A stretch of 64,000 nt of DNA from Gammaproteobacteria bacterium (GTDB lineage Bacteria > Pseudomonadota > Gammaproteobacteria > Steroidobacterales > GCA-2729495), in NCBI GenBank assembly GCA_030583605.1, contig CP129466.1, positions 1,557,001-1,621,000 on the forward strand, in the 5' to 3' direction. Positions 40,051 through 49,147 of this stretch are shown here, piece after piece. The notes beneath the pieces were generated by a model, which did no database searches, was not told the DNA's origin, and saw only the letters and a list, made by a program, of their open reading frames with translations. Both the position numbers and the translations under genes were made by a program. Positions within the stretch are counted from its first letter, which is position 1; each line of letters begins with the position of its first letter.

Positions 40051-41316
40051 ATGACCGGGCGATCCCTTGAGCAGTGGCTCCGATGGCAGGAGTCGCTGCA
40101 CCCGCGATCGATTGATCTCGGCCTGGACCGGGTCAGGGCGGTAGCTGACCGGCTCGCCAATCCTCGACCGCAAGGTCCTGTGTTCACGGTGGCCGGTACC
40201 AACGGCAAGGGTTCGACGGTCGGCCTGCTGGAGCAGTTCCTCCTTGCCGCCGGCCGGAATACCGGGGTTTATACGTCACCGCACCTGTTGGCGTACAACG
40301 AACGCATGCGCATCCGGGGGCAGGCGGTCGCCGACGGGACTCTGCAGCGCGCATTCGAGCGGGTGGAGGCCGCACGCGGGGACACACAGCTGACCTTCTT
40401 CGAGTTCGGCACGCTCGCGGCTTTCGAGGTGTTCCGGGAGCACGGTTGCGACGCATGGGTGCTCGAGGTCGGCATGGGTGGACGGCTGGATGCCGTGAAC
40501 GTCATCGATGCGGACTACGCGCTGATCACGACGATCAGCCTGGATCACCAGCAGTATCTCGGAGACACGGTGGAAGCGATCGCAGCTGAGAAGGCCGGCA
40601 TCCTGCGCTGCGCTCGCGACGGGTTCTACGGAGACTGGCCGGTGCCCGAGGCGATCCGTCGCACGGCGCGGGAGCGTGGCGCCATATTGCGCTGTCTTGG
40701 CGAGCGGTTCGACTTCACGCCGTCGCGGCCCTGGTGGGAATGGCGGGGCGAGCGAGCGACGTTGGCCGGGATGGCGTACCCGGCGGGCGCGACCGTGGCC
40801 CAGTTGCGCAACATCAGCATAGCCCTGGCCGCTATGGAGCAATTCGACGCCTCTGTGATTGCGGATTCCGTTGGTGTCAACGCGGCGGTCGCCGCCGCCG
40901 CGCAGCCCGGACGCTTTCAGCGCGTGCAGGGTGACCGCCAGTGGGTGCTCGACGTTGCCCATAACCCCCAGGCCGTTGCGACGTTGCGTGCACAACTCGA
41001 GACGCTCGATCCGGTCGCCGACACAACGATCGTCCTGGGGCTGCTCGGCGACAAGAGTCTCGAGGTATTTCCCGAGCAGTTGGGGCAGGTTGCGCGCCGC
41101 TGGGTGGTCTGCACGGTCGAGGACGCACGGGCGCAGGCGGCCGAAACGATCGCTGCGCGCCTGCGTGCTCTCGGTGCAGACGACGTGACAGCGATCGAGC
41201 GGGTTGAAGGAGCGCTGGCGAAAGCCCGCGAGTTGACGGCTCCCGGCGGCCGGATCGTGGTCTGTGGTTCGTTCCGGATCGTCGGGCCCGCGCTGCGCTG
41301 GCTTGGCATATACTGA
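40051..41316 (+). CDS. folC: Folylpolyglutamate synthase / dihydrofolate synthase
   Basis: FolC adds glutamate to dihydropteroate and then to reduced folates. The 421-residue Mur-ligase-type protein has the ATP loop AGTNGKGSTV, the family segment VYTSPHLLAYNERMRI, the EVGMGGRLDAVN motif and HNPQAVATL in the C-terminal domain. It works with glyA and folD (also here) in one-carbon metabolism. It lies between accD and dedD as is usual. Confidence 0.96.
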   Translation: MTGRSLEQWLRWQESLHPRSIDLGLDRVRAVADRLANPRPQGPVFTVAGTNGKGSTVGLLEQFLLAAGRNTGVYTSPHLLAYNERMRIRGQAVADGTLQRAFERVEAARGDTQLTFFEFGTLAAFEVFREHGCDAWVLEVGMGGRLDAVNVIDADYALITTISLDHQQYLGDTVEAIAAEKAGILRCARDGFYGDWPVPEAIRRTARERGAILRCLGERFDFTPSRPWWEWRGERATLAGMAYPAGATVAQLRNISIALAAMEQFDASVIADSVGVNAAVAAAAQPGRFQRVQGDRQWVLDVAHNPQAVATLRAQLETLDPVADTTIVLGLLGDKSLEVFPEQLGQVARRWVVCTVEDARAQAAETIAARLRALGADDVTAIERVEGALAKARELTAPGGRIVVCGSFRIVGPALRWLGIY

Positions 41317-41343
41317 AGCGCCACGCGCGAGACGCAGTCAGGC

Positions 41344-41988
41344 ATGGATCGCAGGTTGCAGGAACGGATGATCGGAGCCGGCGTCCTGATCGTTGCGCTG
41401 GTCGTGGTCGGTCCGATGATTCTCGATGGTGGGCCATCGCCGCCCGCAGAAGAGCCGCCACTCCCTGCCCAGCGCGGCGACGACATTCGCACCCATACCT
41501 TCCATCTCGGCGAGTCGCTGCCGGGCAAGCCCGCCGTGGCCGCATCTTCCGTGCCCGAGCCGGCCAATGTGCCGGCCACGCCCTCGGCGCAGCCGGACCC
41601 ACTACGGGCCGATGCGGTGCCGGTGGAGCGGCCCATGGTTGCAGCCCCGGCAGTTCCGGTACCCGTTGCGCCTGAGCCTCCTGCGCGCCCGAAGCCCGCT
41701 CCCGCGCTGTCACCGCCGGAACCCGCAGTGGCGCCGGCGGGCGCGACGCCGAAAAGCGCCGGGCAATGGGTGGTTCAGGTCGGCACTTTCGGCCAGAAGG
41801 GCAATGCGGACCGATTGTCCACCCGGCTTCGCGAACAAGGCTTCGAAGCATTCGTCAGCGCGACGAGCAAAGAAGGGCGGACCATGCACCGGGTGCGGGT
41901 CGGGCCGTCGGCCTCTCGCGATGAAGCGAACAGCCTGGCGAAGCGCCTGGCGGCAGCGGGTCACCAGGGACAGGTCGTTTCGCAGTAA
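41344..41988 (+). CDS. dedD: SPOR-domain cell-division protein, DedD-like
   Basis: This 214-residue bitopic membrane protein has a short cytoplasmic N-terminus, one transmembrane helix (about 11-28), a proline/alanine-rich periplasmic linker and a C-terminal SPOR domain (about 138-214, WVVQVGTFGQKGNADRL). SPOR domains bind denuded septal peptidoglycan, and DedD is recruited to the division site. The folC-dedD-cvpA-purF order is the same as in E. coli. Confidence 0.88.
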   Translation: MDRRLQERMIGAGVLIVALVVVGPMILDGGPSPPAEEPPLPAQRGDDIRTHTFHLGESLPGKPAVAASSVPEPANVPATPSAQPDPLRADAVPVERPMVAAPAVPVPVAPEPPARPKPAPALSPPEPAVAPAGATPKSAGQWVVQVGTFGQKGNADRLSTRLREQGFEAFVSATSKEGRTMHRVRVGPSASRDEANSLAKRLAAAGHQGQVVSQ

Positions 41989-42008
41989 GCAGGCACGGGC
42001 GCAGGCAT

Positions 42009-42557
42009 GTGACGGGACCGGCCTTGATCGATTTCGCACTCATCGGCATCGTGGCCCTGTCGTGTCTCATCGGCGTCATGCGCGGTTTTTTCCGGGAGGC
42101 CATGTCGTTACTGGTCTGGGTTGCCGCGATCTGGATCTCCTCCCGCTATGGCTACATGCTCACGCCGTACCTGGCGGGTTTCGCAGCGAGCGAGCCGCTG
42201 CGTCCCTGGCTGGCGCGACTCATCCTGCTCGGCTTCGTATTACTCGCCGGAGGGCTGTGTGCCTGGTTTCTCGGGATGCTCCTGCACAGTACCCGGCTTG
42301 CTGGAGCCGATCGCGTGATCGGGATGGTGTTTGGACTGGCTCGCGGCATACTCGTCGCGGTTCTGGCAGTCGTTGTTCTCGAAGCCGCAGGGTTCGATGA
42401 TGCGCCTTGGTGGCGGCGTTCGAAACTGATACCGTATGCCGCGCCTGCCGCCGATGCGTTGCGCGAGGCGGCGCAGCAGGGCATGCGGCATTCGAGCCTG
42501 ATCTCGCGCCTCGATGTTCTCGATCGGCGCGGCCGGTACACCAGCGCCAGGAGTTGA
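42009..42557 (+). CDS. cvpA: CvpA family membrane protein
   Basis: A 182-residue inner-membrane protein with about four hydrophobic helices (roughly 5-25, 28-48, 64-85 and 102-122). The family segments [19 protein letters not shown] and [14 protein letters not shown] are present. CvpA is required for colicin V production in E. coli and is linked to envelope homeostasis; its biochemical role is unclear. The likely start is GTG at 42009 (a TTG at 42024 is an alternative). It lies just upstream of purF, as in E. coli. Confidence 0.9.
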   Translation: MTGPALIDFALIGIVALSCLIGVMRGFFREAMSLLVWVAAIWISSRYGYMLTPYLAGFAASEPLRPWLARLILLGFVLLAGGLCAWFLGMLLHSTRLAGADRVIGMVFGLARGILVAVLAVVVLEAAGFDDAPWWRRSKLIPYAAPAADALREAAQQGMRHSSLISRLDVLDRRGRYTSARS

Positions 42558-42564
42558 GCCAAAC

Positions 42565-44115
42565 GTGTGTGGCATCGTCGGCATCGTCGCCCAGGGCCCG
42601 GTGAACCAGGCGATCTATGATGCGCTTACCGTCCTCCAGCATCGTGGCCAGGATGCCGCAGGCATCAGCACCGAGGACGGCGGAACCCTATACAGCCGGA
42701 AGTCGCTCGGGCTGGTGCGTGACGTCTTCCAGGAACGCCACATGTTGCGCCTCAAGGGTAACGTGGGCATCGGCCACACACGCTATCCCACCGCCGGCTG
42801 TTCGAGCTCGCTCGAGGCGCAACCGTTCTATGTGAATTCTCCGTACGGCATTTGTCTTGCGCACAATGGCAACCTCACGAATGCGACGGAACTCAAGACG
42901 CTTCTCGTCAATCACGACCGACGGCACCTCAATACCGGCTCCGACACCGAAGCGCTGTTGAACGTTTTCGCCGACGAACTGCAGCGCCAGGGCAGTCGCC
43001 GGCTTACGGCCAGGGCGGTGTTCGCAGCAGTCGCCGGGGTGCACCGGCGTTGCCGCGGTGGCTACGCGGTCGTCGCCATGATCATCGGGCATGGGATCGT
43101 CGCATTCCGGGATCCCAACGGCATTCGACCGGTTTGCCTGGGCAAGCGGGAAAGTCCGGGCGGAACGGAATACATGGTCGCCTCGGAAAGCGTGGCGATG
43201 GATGCGCTCGACTTCGAGTTCGTCCGCGATGTCATGCCGGGCGAGGCCGTGTACATCGAGCGCAGCGGCAAGCTGCACAGCCAGCAGTGTGGGCCATCCC
43301 GCAGCTATTCACCGTGCATTTTCGAGTTTGTCTATTTCGCCCGGCCGGACTCCATCATCGATCGGATCTCGGTCTACAAGTCGCGGATGCGCATGGGCGA
43401 GCAGCTGGCCGAGAAGATCCTGCGCGAACGCCCTGACCACGATATCGATGTCGTCATCCCGATTCCCGATTCGAGCCGGACCAGTGCGCTGGAGGTCGCG
43501 CATCGGCTGGGTGTCAAGTATCGCGAAGGGTTCATCAAGAATCGGTATATCGGCCGCACATTCATCATGCCTGGACAGGAGATCCGCAGGCAGTCGGTGC
43601 GGCGTAAGCTCAACGCGATAGATCTCGAGTTCCGCGACAAGAAGGTGCTCCTGGTAGACGATTCGATCGTCCGGGGTACCACTTCCCGCCAGATCATCGA
43701 AATGGCACGGGAGGCGGGGGCACAGCGCGTCTATTTCGCCTCGGCTTCGCCGCCCGTGCGGTATCCGAACGTCTACGGGATCGACATGCCCGCGGCGCGG
43801 GAACTGGTGGCTGCGGGGCGCACGGATGCCGAAGTGGCCCGGTTCATCGGTGCCGACTGGCTCGTGTATCAGGACCTCGACGATCTCGAGCGCGCGGTGC
43901 GCTACGACAACGGCGACATCGCGGAATTCGATACGTCGTGTTTTTCAGGGCGCTACGTCACCGGGGACGTTACTCCGGAGTACCTGACCCGCCTCGAAGA
44001 GGAGCGTTCCGATCACGCACGGAGCCGTCGGGACATCGAGGCAGGGGATATGCACGAGGACGACGTGGAGGGGGTCGAGGCCATACCATCCCGACCGCGA
44101 TCCGGTACGGCCTGA
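42565..44115 (+). CDS. purF: Amidophosphoribosyltransferase
   Basis: PurF commits PRPP to purine synthesis using glutamine. The start is a GTG at 42565 that places Cys2 (MCGIVGIV) at the N-terminus, the required Ntn-hydrolase nucleophile. The frame is open earlier but would bury this cysteine. Its 516 residues include HRGQDAAGI, the PRPP-binding loop [17 protein letters not shown] and the [17 protein letters not shown] segment. It lies eight bases after cvpA. PurL in this window catalyses a later step of the same pathway. Confidence 0.97.
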   Translation: MCGIVGIVAQGPVNQAIYDALTVLQHRGQDAAGISTEDGGTLYSRKSLGLVRDVFQERHMLRLKGNVGIGHTRYPTAGCSSSLEAQPFYVNSPYGICLAHNGNLTNATELKTLLVNHDRRHLNTGSDTEALLNVFADELQRQGSRRLTARAVFAAVAGVHRRCRGGYAVVAMIIGHGIVAFRDPNGIRPVCLGKRESPGGTEYMVASESVAMDALDFEFVRDVMPGEAVYIERSGKLHSQQCGPSRSYSPCIFEFVYFARPDSIIDRISVYKSRMRMGEQLAEKILRERPDHDIDVVIPIPDSSRTSALEVAHRLGVKYREGFIKNRYIGRTFIMPGQEIRRQSVRRKLNAIDLEFRDKKVLLVDDSIVRGTTSRQIIEMAREAGAQRVYFASASPPVRYPNVYGIDMPAARELVAAGRTDAEVARFIGADWLVYQDLDDLERAVRYDNGDIAEFDTSCFSGRYVTGDVTPEYLTRLEEERSDHARSRRDIEAGDMHEDDVEGVEAIPSRPRSGTA

Positions 44116-44176
44116 TGGCCGAGCGACGCCACGGCGTCCGACATGGCGGCACGACCATCCGCACCGTTGGCCGACA

Positions 44177-45415
44177 GTGACACCATTACGGGTCTTCGTC
44201 GTCGATGATCACGCCGATTTCCGGCGCCTGCTGGGGCACCACGTTTCGGCCAGGTGGCCCGATGCCGTGTTGCAATACTACGATCCGATAGCCTCGGGCC
44301 CGCTTCCCGCGTCATTCTCCGGCGTAAGCAGCGACATCGTTCTGCTGGGGCATCCGGCGGGAAAAGGCGATGCGGTTGCCTGGGTCCGGCGAATGCGCAG
44401 TGCCGCCAGGTTTCCGCCGATCATCTTTCTCGGCACCGGGGAGGAACGCCAGGTGGTTGCGGCAATCAAGGCTGGAGCCGAGAACTACCTGACCAGGTCC
44501 ACGCTGACTCACGCGCGGTTGATCGAGGTGATCGAAGAGGCGCTGGCCACCGATTCGGCCGGTAATGCCCAGTCCAGGGGCCGGGGTCGCGATGGGTCGT
44601 CCGGTGGGTTGCCCGGGCTGCCGGCATACGAACTGGTCCGGACGATCAGTGAAGGCGAGATTTCCTGCGTGTACCTGACCCGGGAGCGGGCGTCAGGTCG
44701 TATGGCGGTGCTGAAGGTGTTACGCCAGGTCCCGGATTCGGGCGGCGAAAAACATTTCGATCGTTTTCTGCAGGAGTATGAACTGATCGCGCGGGTCGAC
44801 CATCCGAATGTGGTGCGGATCTACAACCTCGGGATCGCCGACGACCACGCCTACATCGCCATGGAGCACTGCGGGCGGGGCAGTCTGAAGCGACGCATCT
44901 CCACCGGCATCGCGGTGGAGCAGGCGTACGGATGGCTGCGCACCATCGCCGAAGCGCTCGGGGCATTGCATGCGATCGGTATCTTTCATCGTGACCTGAA
45001 GCCGACGAATGTGATGTTCCGGGACGACGACAGCCCTGTGCTCATCGATTTCGGACTCGCCAAGCAGGCTCAGTTTCAGGCGGGTATCACGGGTACCGGC
45101 GCCATCTTTGGAACCCCTTACTACATGAGCCCGGAGCAGGGCCAGGGCGATCCGGTCGATCAGCGCAGCGACATCTACAGCCTGGGCATCGTTTTCTACG
45201 AGATGTTGACTGCGCGAAAGCCATTTGAGGGACCTTCGGCGATGTCGGTCATCATCCGGCATCGGGAGGCGCCTTTGCCTGTGCTGGAGGGCGATCTGGC
45301 GCGATTCAACCCATTGCTCCACCGGATGCTGGCGAAGCGGCCCGAGGAGCGTTTTCAGACCATCGAAGAGTTACTGGAATCAATGCCTGATCCGGCGCCC
45401 GCGGGATCTGGCTGA
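44177..45415 (+). CDS. Pseudo-receiver / Ser-Thr protein kinase fusion
   Basis: A 412-residue cytoplasmic protein. Residues 1 to about 118 fold like a response-regulator receiver: the acidic pair Asp10-Asp11 is kept, but the phospho-acceptor position is Gly58 (VLLGHPAGKGDAV), the Thr switch is Gly and the conserved Lys is Arg (NYLTRS). It is therefore unlikely to be phosphorylated by a histidine kinase. Residues about 147-405 are a Hanks kinase with a lysine in MAVLKVL, HRDLKPTN (near 271), DFG (near 291), GTPYYMSPEQ and the DIYSLG helix; its glycine loop is poor (ISEGEISCVY). The start is a GTG. The gene follows purF by 61 bases and is convergent with lpxH. Substrates are unknown. Confidence 0.85.
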   Translation: MTPLRVFVVDDHADFRRLLGHHVSARWPDAVLQYYDPIASGPLPASFSGVSSDIVLLGHPAGKGDAVAWVRRMRSAARFPPIIFLGTGEERQVVAAIKAGAENYLTRSTLTHARLIEVIEEALATDSAGNAQSRGRGRDGSSGGLPGLPAYELVRTISEGEISCVYLTRERASGRMAVLKVLRQVPDSGGEKHFDRFLQEYELIARVDHPNVVRIYNLGIADDHAYIAMEHCGRGSLKRRISTGIAVEQAYGWLRTIAEALGALHAIGIFHRDLKPTNVMFRDDDSPVLIDFGLAKQAQFQAGITGTGAIFGTPYYMSPEQGQGDPVDQRSDIYSLGIVFYEMLTARKPFEGPSAMSVIIRHREAPLPVLEGDLARFNPLLHRMLAKRPEERFQTIEELLESMPDPAPAGSG

Positions 45416-45416
45416 G

Positions 45417-46145
45417 TCAATCCAGGGCGATGGTCTTTAATTCGTATCCGGTGGGCGACCAGGTCAGCACACTGCCATGGTCATACCAGGCGCCGAGCAC
45501 GATCCGTGTCGCAGATGTGCTGCCCATCTCGACACGGTGTATGCCGGGCCGGTGCGTGTGGCCGTGCAGGATCACACTGGCGCCTGACGCGGCGATGGCG
45601 GCGCACACGGCGTCCTGGTTGACGTCCATGATCTGCGGGAGGGTGCGAGCTGCATGATTGCGGCTGCGCCGACGTCCTTCCGTCCCGATCCGGCGACGCA
45701 CGAAACGCGGCAATGCCAGAAACACGCGCTGAATATACGGGTTTTGGACCACGCGACGGTAACGCAGGTAGGCATGGTCATCGGTGCAGAGCAAGTCGCC
45801 ATGCATGATGAGCACGCGCGCCCCGAAGATCTCCCGGACCTCCGGCTCTTCGAGCAAGTCGGCGCCCGTGCGCTGGGTAAACCGTGCGCCCAGCAGGAAG
45901 TCACGGTTGCCGCGCATGACCAGGCACTGGCGGCCGGTGCCCGTGTACTCGCGTATCGCCCCTAGCACGTCCACGGAGTGCTGGTCGTTGCTGTCGTCAC
46001 CGATCCAGAATTCGAACAGGTCCCCTAGAATGAACAACGTGCCTGCATGGCGTGCATCGCCGCGCAGGTACCGCAGGAACGCCGCTGTTGCGGCAGGTCG
46101 CGTCGCGTCGAGATGCAGATCGGAGATGAATTGGATGGTGGTCAC
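45417..46145 (-). CDS. lpxH: UDP-2,3-diacylglucosamine pyrophosphatase
   Basis: LpxH releases UMP to give lipid X in lipid A synthesis, acting at the inner-membrane surface. The 242-residue calcineurin-like phosphoesterase has the metal motifs FISDLHLD, GDLFEFWIGDD, VMRGNRDF, MHGDLLCTDD and HGHTHRPGIH. Its start overlaps the cyclophilin stop by four bases (ATGA), implying coupling. It is convergent with the kinase gene, with one base between their stop codons. Confidence 0.96.
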   Translation of the reverse strand: MTTIQFISDLHLDATRPAATAAFLRYLRGDARHAGTLFILGDLFEFWIGDDSNDQHSVDVLGAIREYTGTGRQCLVMRGNRDFLLGARFTQRTGADLLEEPEVREIFGARVLIMHGDLLCTDDHAYLRYRRVVQNPYIQRVFLALPRFVRRRIGTEGRRRSRNHAARTLPQIMDVNQDAVCAAIAASGASVILHGHTHRPGIHRVEMGSTSATRIVLGAWYDHGSVLTWSPTGYELKTIALD

Positions 46146-46714
46146 GGAGCCTTTGCGGCTACAGGCACCACCTTGCGGATTACGACGGGCTCTGCGGGGA
46201 CGTCCTGCATCCCGTTTCGTGTGGTCGTGGCGCGATGCCCGATATCGTCGATGACATCCATGCCTTCAACGATCCTGCCGAATACAGCGTAGCCCCAGCG
46301 GGTAGGCTTCGGATCCAGCGTCAGATTGTCGGCGAGGTTGATGTAGAACTGCGCGTCGGCCGAATGCGGGTCGGCGGTACGCGCCATCGCAATGGTGCCG
46401 CGGTGGTTGCCCAGGCCATTACCGGATTCGTTAGGAATGCTCGCCTGAACCGGTTTCAGAGCCATCTCTTCAGTGTAGCCACCGCCCTGCACAACGAAGC
46501 CGTTGACGACCCGGTGAAAGATCGTCCCCTCATAAAAGCCACTGCGGGCATAGCGCAGAAAATTCGCGACGGTGAGAGGCGCGCGTTCCGCATCGAGTTC
46601 GGCAACGAACGACCCGGCGCTGGTTTCGAACCGCACGAGCACCTTTTCGGCATTGGCGGTCGCTGTGGCGACCAGCAGGAGCGTCGACAGCAATAGGGTC
46701 AGGCGTCTCATCAT
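46142..46714 (-). CDS. ppiA: Periplasmic cyclophilin-type peptidyl-prolyl isomerase
   Basis: A 190-residue cyclophilin with an N-terminal signal peptide (hydrophobic core LTLLLSTLLLVATATANA), so it is probably periplasmic like PpiA. Active-site residues are in FHRVVNGFVVQGGG (catalytic Arg) with MARTADPHSADAQFYINL and the tryptophan-containing KPTRWGYAVFG. The ppi-lpxH pair is common, although the cytoplasmic PpiB form often occupies this place. The start could be either of two tandem ATGs. Confidence 0.88.
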   Translation of the reverse strand: MMRRLTLLLSTLLLVATATANAEKVLVRFETSAGSFVAELDAERAPLTVANFLRYARSGFYEGTIFHRVVNGFVVQGGGYTEEMALKPVQASIPNESGNGLGNHRGTIAMARTADPHSADAQFYINLADNLTLDPKPTRWGYAVFGRIVEGMDVIDDIGHRATTTRNGMQDVPAEPVVIRKVVPVAAKAP

Positions 46715-46750
46715 GGCGCATCCGGTGTTGTAGCCGTTGTTGCGGGAACC

Positions 46751-47644
46751 TCAGACGACACCGGCGCGAGCCTCGTCCCGGATATCCAGCAGGCCGGCGC
46801 CGGTGATGGCTGCGGACAGGGTGTTTTGCAGCAGAATGGCGACGGTCATTGGTCCGACGCCGCCGGGTACGGGTGTGATCCAGCCTGCGCGGGCGCTGGC
46901 GGCATCGAAATCGATGTCTCCGGCGAGTTTCCCGTCAGGCAGCCGCGTGATGCCAATGTCGAAGACCACGGCCCCCGGCCGGATCCAGTCGCCGGGAATG
47001 AGCCCTGGTTTGCCGACGGCCACGGCAAGGATCTCGGCGGCCTCAACACAGGCACGCAGGTCTCTCGTAAATCGATGAGCGATGGTGGTGGTGGCTCCCG
47101 CCAGCAGTAACTCCAGCGCGAGCGGTCGCCCGACATGGTTCGATGCACCGACGACGACCGCGTGCTTGCCTTTCGGGTCAACTCCGATACCGCGAAGAAG
47201 GGTCATCACACCGTAAGGTGTGCATGGGCGCAACATGGGTATGCGCTGCGCCAGGCGGCCTACCGTGTAGGGATGAAAGCCGTCGACATCCTTTACCGGG
47301 CTGACGTGTTCGATGATTACCGCCTCGTTGATATGTGGGGGCAGCGGCAGTTGCACCAGGATCCCGTCAATGCTGGCATCGTCATTGAGCCGGCCGATGA
47401 GCCCCAGGAGTTGCTCCTCCGTGGTGTTCTGCGGGAGGTTGTAGTCCGTGGCGACGATTCCGACTTCCGCGCAGGCCGTCCGCTTGTTGCGCACGTAGAT
47501 CTGCGAGGCCTGGTCCGATCCCAGGAGAACCACGGCGAGGCCGGGTGGGCGATGCCCCTGCGCGCGGCGAGCGGCAATCCGGGTCCGTACCTCATCCCGG
47601 ATCGTCCGCGCGGCAATCCGTCCATCGATCAGCATTGCAGTCAT
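46751..47644 (-). CDS. folD: Methylenetetrahydrofolate dehydrogenase / methenyl-THF cyclohydrolase
   Basis: FolD interconverts 5,10-methylene-THF and 10-formyl-THF, supplying purine synthesis. The protein has about 297 residues, with the family motifs [14 protein letters not shown] (catalytic Lys), [22 protein letters not shown], and the NADP-binding [17 protein letters not shown]. The start is uncertain: ATGs at 47659, 47644 and 47635 are in frame with no decisive ribosome-binding site. It is divergent from the tRNA cluster, a folD position seen in Pseudomonas-type genomes. Confidence 0.95.
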   Translation of the reverse strand: MTAMLIDGRIAARTIRDEVRTRIAARRAQGHRPPGLAVVLLGSDQASQIYVRNKRTACAEVGIVATDYNLPQNTTEEQLLGLIGRLNDDASIDGILVQLPLPPHINEAVIIEHVSPVKDVDGFHPYTVGRLAQRIPMLRPCTPYGVMTLLRGIGVDPKGKHAVVVGASNHVGRPLALELLLAGATTTIAHRFTRDLRACVEAAEILAVAVGKPGLIPGDWIRPGAVVFDIGITRLPDGKLAGDIDFDAASARAGWITPVPGGVGPMTVAILLQNTLSAAITGAGLLDIRDEARAGVV

Positions 47645-47709
47645 TTCGCCGCACAACATACCAGACCCGTATGACCTCACAAGCCCGTGGCTGCAATCCG
47701 ACGGCCTGT

Positions 47710-47738
47710 TTGACGGGGATTTCGCCGGTCTTTATCAT
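47710..47738 (+). promoter_or_regulatory. Sigma70 promoter of the tRNA cluster
   Basis: TTGACG (47710-47715), a 17-base spacer and TATCAT (47733-47738) each match consensus at 5/6. The cluster's first tRNA begins at 47802. A second possible -10, TATAAT at 47764-47769, lacks a good -35. Confidence 0.6.
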
Positions 47739-47801
47739 CCTGCCGCGCGGTTGGCGGCGCATCTATAATGGGCACGTTTGTGGTCCGGCCGGCGCAGGCG
47801 T

Positions 47802-47878
47802 CGGGGCATAGCGCAGTCTGGTAGCGCATCTGCTTTGGGAGCAGAGGGTCGGCGGTTCGAATCCGTCTGCCCCGACCA
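47802..47878 (+). tRNA. tRNA-Pro (UGG)
   Basis: Complete cloverleaf with acceptor pair CGGGGCA/TGCCCCG, anticodon TGG in a seven-base loop (TTTGGGA), a normal T-loop GGTTCGAATCC and an encoded CCA end. It is the first of five tRNAs in this region. It is the UGG species that can decode all proline codons, relevant beside EF-P. Confidence 0.96.
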
Positions 47879-47884
47879 CTTCCG

Positions 47885-47900
47885 GCCGGTTTGCACCGGC
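47885..47900. other. Spacer hairpin between tRNA-Pro and tRNA-Arg
   Basis: A perfect stem GCCGGT/ACCGGC with a TTGC loop lies seven bases after the tRNA-Pro CCA. With no T-tract it is more likely a processing or spacer structure than a terminator. Confidence 0.35.
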
Positions 47901-47930
47901 AGTCTGGGATGGGTCGCGGGCTGGAGCACG

Positions 47931-48006
47931 GCGCCTGTAGCTCAACGGATAGAGCACCGACCTTCTAAGTCGGGGGTTGCAGGTTCGATTCCTGCCAGGC
48001 GCGCCA
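47931..48006 (+). tRNA. tRNA-Arg (UCU)
   Basis: Acceptor GCGCCTG pairs with CAGGCGC. The anticodon loop CTTCTAA gives anticodon TCT, which reads AGA/AGG. The T-loop is normal and CCA is encoded at 48004-48006. Confidence 0.96.
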
Positions 48007-48043
48007 ATATCGGATGAGGTTGATCGAAAGCGATTTCTCGGCG

Positions 48044-48119
48044 GTGGACGTAGCTCAGTTGGTAGAGCCCCGGATTGTGATTCCGGCCGTCGTGGGTTCG
48101 AGTCCCATCGTCCACCCCA
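48044..48119 (+). tRNA. tRNA-His (GUG)
   Basis: Acceptor GTGGACG pairs with CGTCCAC. The gene encodes the extra 5' G opposite a C discriminator, the identity feature of tRNA-His. The anticodon loop TTGTGAT gives GTG. CCA is encoded. Confidence 0.96.
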
Positions 48120-48123
48120 GTTT

Positions 48124-48155
48124 CGCCCTCGGTGGGTGACGGTTGACCGAGGGCG
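48124..48155 (+). terminator. Strong hairpin after tRNA-His
   Basis: A perfect 9-bp inverted repeat (CGCCCTCGG at 48124-48132 with CCGAGGGCG at 48147-48155) lies immediately after tRNA-His. It is followed about 15 bases later by the palindrome CACCCGGGTG and five T residues (48160-48174). It may partly terminate transcription or guide processing before tRNA-Lys. Confidence 0.4.
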
Positions 48156-48241
48156 GCAGCACCCGGGTGTTTTTCAGGTGCTTTCTGGTTTGATGCCGTC
48201 AGGCGTTTGCCCGGAAGAAGTCGGCAGCAGAGACCGATCGT

Positions 48242-48317
48242 GGGTCGTTAGCTCAATTGGTAGAGCAGCGGACTCTTAATCCGTTGGTTGAAGGTTCAAG
48301 TCCTTCACGACCCACCA
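48242..48317 (+). tRNA. tRNA-Lys (CUU)
   Basis: Acceptor GGGTCGT pairs with ACGACCC. The anticodon loop CTCTTAA gives CTT, which reads AAG. CCA is encoded. In this cluster it is the last tRNA before the roughly 2-kb insert that separates it from tRNA-Leu. Confidence 0.95.
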
Positions 48318-48575
48318 CGATCCCCGCGGATGTCGGGCTCTCCTTCAGACCGGTACGAGCGGGCTGGTTTGCCGGCCTGCCAGCCGATGCGGAACATCGT
48401 GCAGACCCTGCCTGCAGGGCGCCGCTCGAAGCCCTTCCGGTCACGTTCCCGTCAACCGATGCTCGTTCATGCTCCGGCCAGCACGGAACCGCCGTGGTAA
48501 CCTCAGTGCCCACTGATCCCGGGCTCTGTATCGCGAAGTCAGCAGGCCTCCGCGAAACAGTCCCGTATCATCCCG
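48318..48575. other. Intergenic region without recognised features
   Basis: The 258 bases after tRNA-Lys contain no convincing gene, tRNA or terminator. I looked for a repeated copy of the tRNA-Lys 3' end, as expected for an integration site, here and around 50.3 kb and did not see one. Confidence 0.4.
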
Positions 48576-49100
48576 TCACCTGCCAGGGCCGCTGGTTGAA
48601 ATATTATCGGTAGCGCGGTTGTCCATCATCGCGCCGATTTTCCAGCCCTTCGGCGTGTGAATGAGCAAATAAACCTCGGTGAATGTGTTGGCGTTGGTTT
48701 TGTCCGCCTTCGGCATGCGCATTTCTGTGGTTATCTCTGCCCAGACGGTTGCCATCTCAGCGGTGGCCTTGCTGTCGATGACCTTGACCTTGCGCAGATA
48801 ACTCTCCGTGCCGGCGAAGAGAATCGGCGTAACGCCGTACCATCGCGCGATCAGTTCCTGGGTCAGGCCCTGCGAAGCGCCCTGATCGGCGTGCGCCGGC
48901 TGCAGATCAAACTGCACGCCGCCTTCAATGAGGTTTGCCACGAGCCCTTCGACGTCTTTGCGGCTGAAGGCGTCGTTGAAGGCCTGTACGACGGCAATGG
49001 CGTCTTTCGTTGCGTCGGCCGGCGTCGCTGCCATGCCATGCGTCGCGAAGCCGAACGCCAGGATGGCTCCGGTAACCGAATACATTGCGGCCCTGCTCAT
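48576..49100 (-). CDS. Exported SnoaL/NTF2-like protein
   Basis: A 174-residue protein with an N-terminal signal peptide (hydrophobic MYSVTGAILAFGFATHGMAA). Its cone-shaped NTF2-like domain resembles the SnoaL-like / SgcJ group (AFNDAFSRKDVEGLVANLIEGGVQFD). An AGAGGAG site ten bases upstream supports the ATG at 49100. Proteins of this fold range from binding proteins to small enzymes, so I give no function. It lies between tRNA-Lys and tRNA-Leu, away from any related pathway, with the flavin-reductase-like gene upstream on the same strand. Confidence 0.65.
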   Translation of the reverse strand: MSRAAMYSVTGAILAFGFATHGMAATPADATKDAIAVVQAFNDAFSRKDVEGLVANLIEGGVQFDLQPAHADQGASQGLTQELIARWYGVTPILFAGTESYLRKVKVIDSKATAEMATVWAEITTEMRMPKADKTNANTFTEVYLLIHTPKGWKIGAMMDNRATDNISTSGPGR

Positions 49101-49147
49101 GTTACGTATGCTCCTCTGGTCAATCGATTGAAAAACGAAAAATGGAT

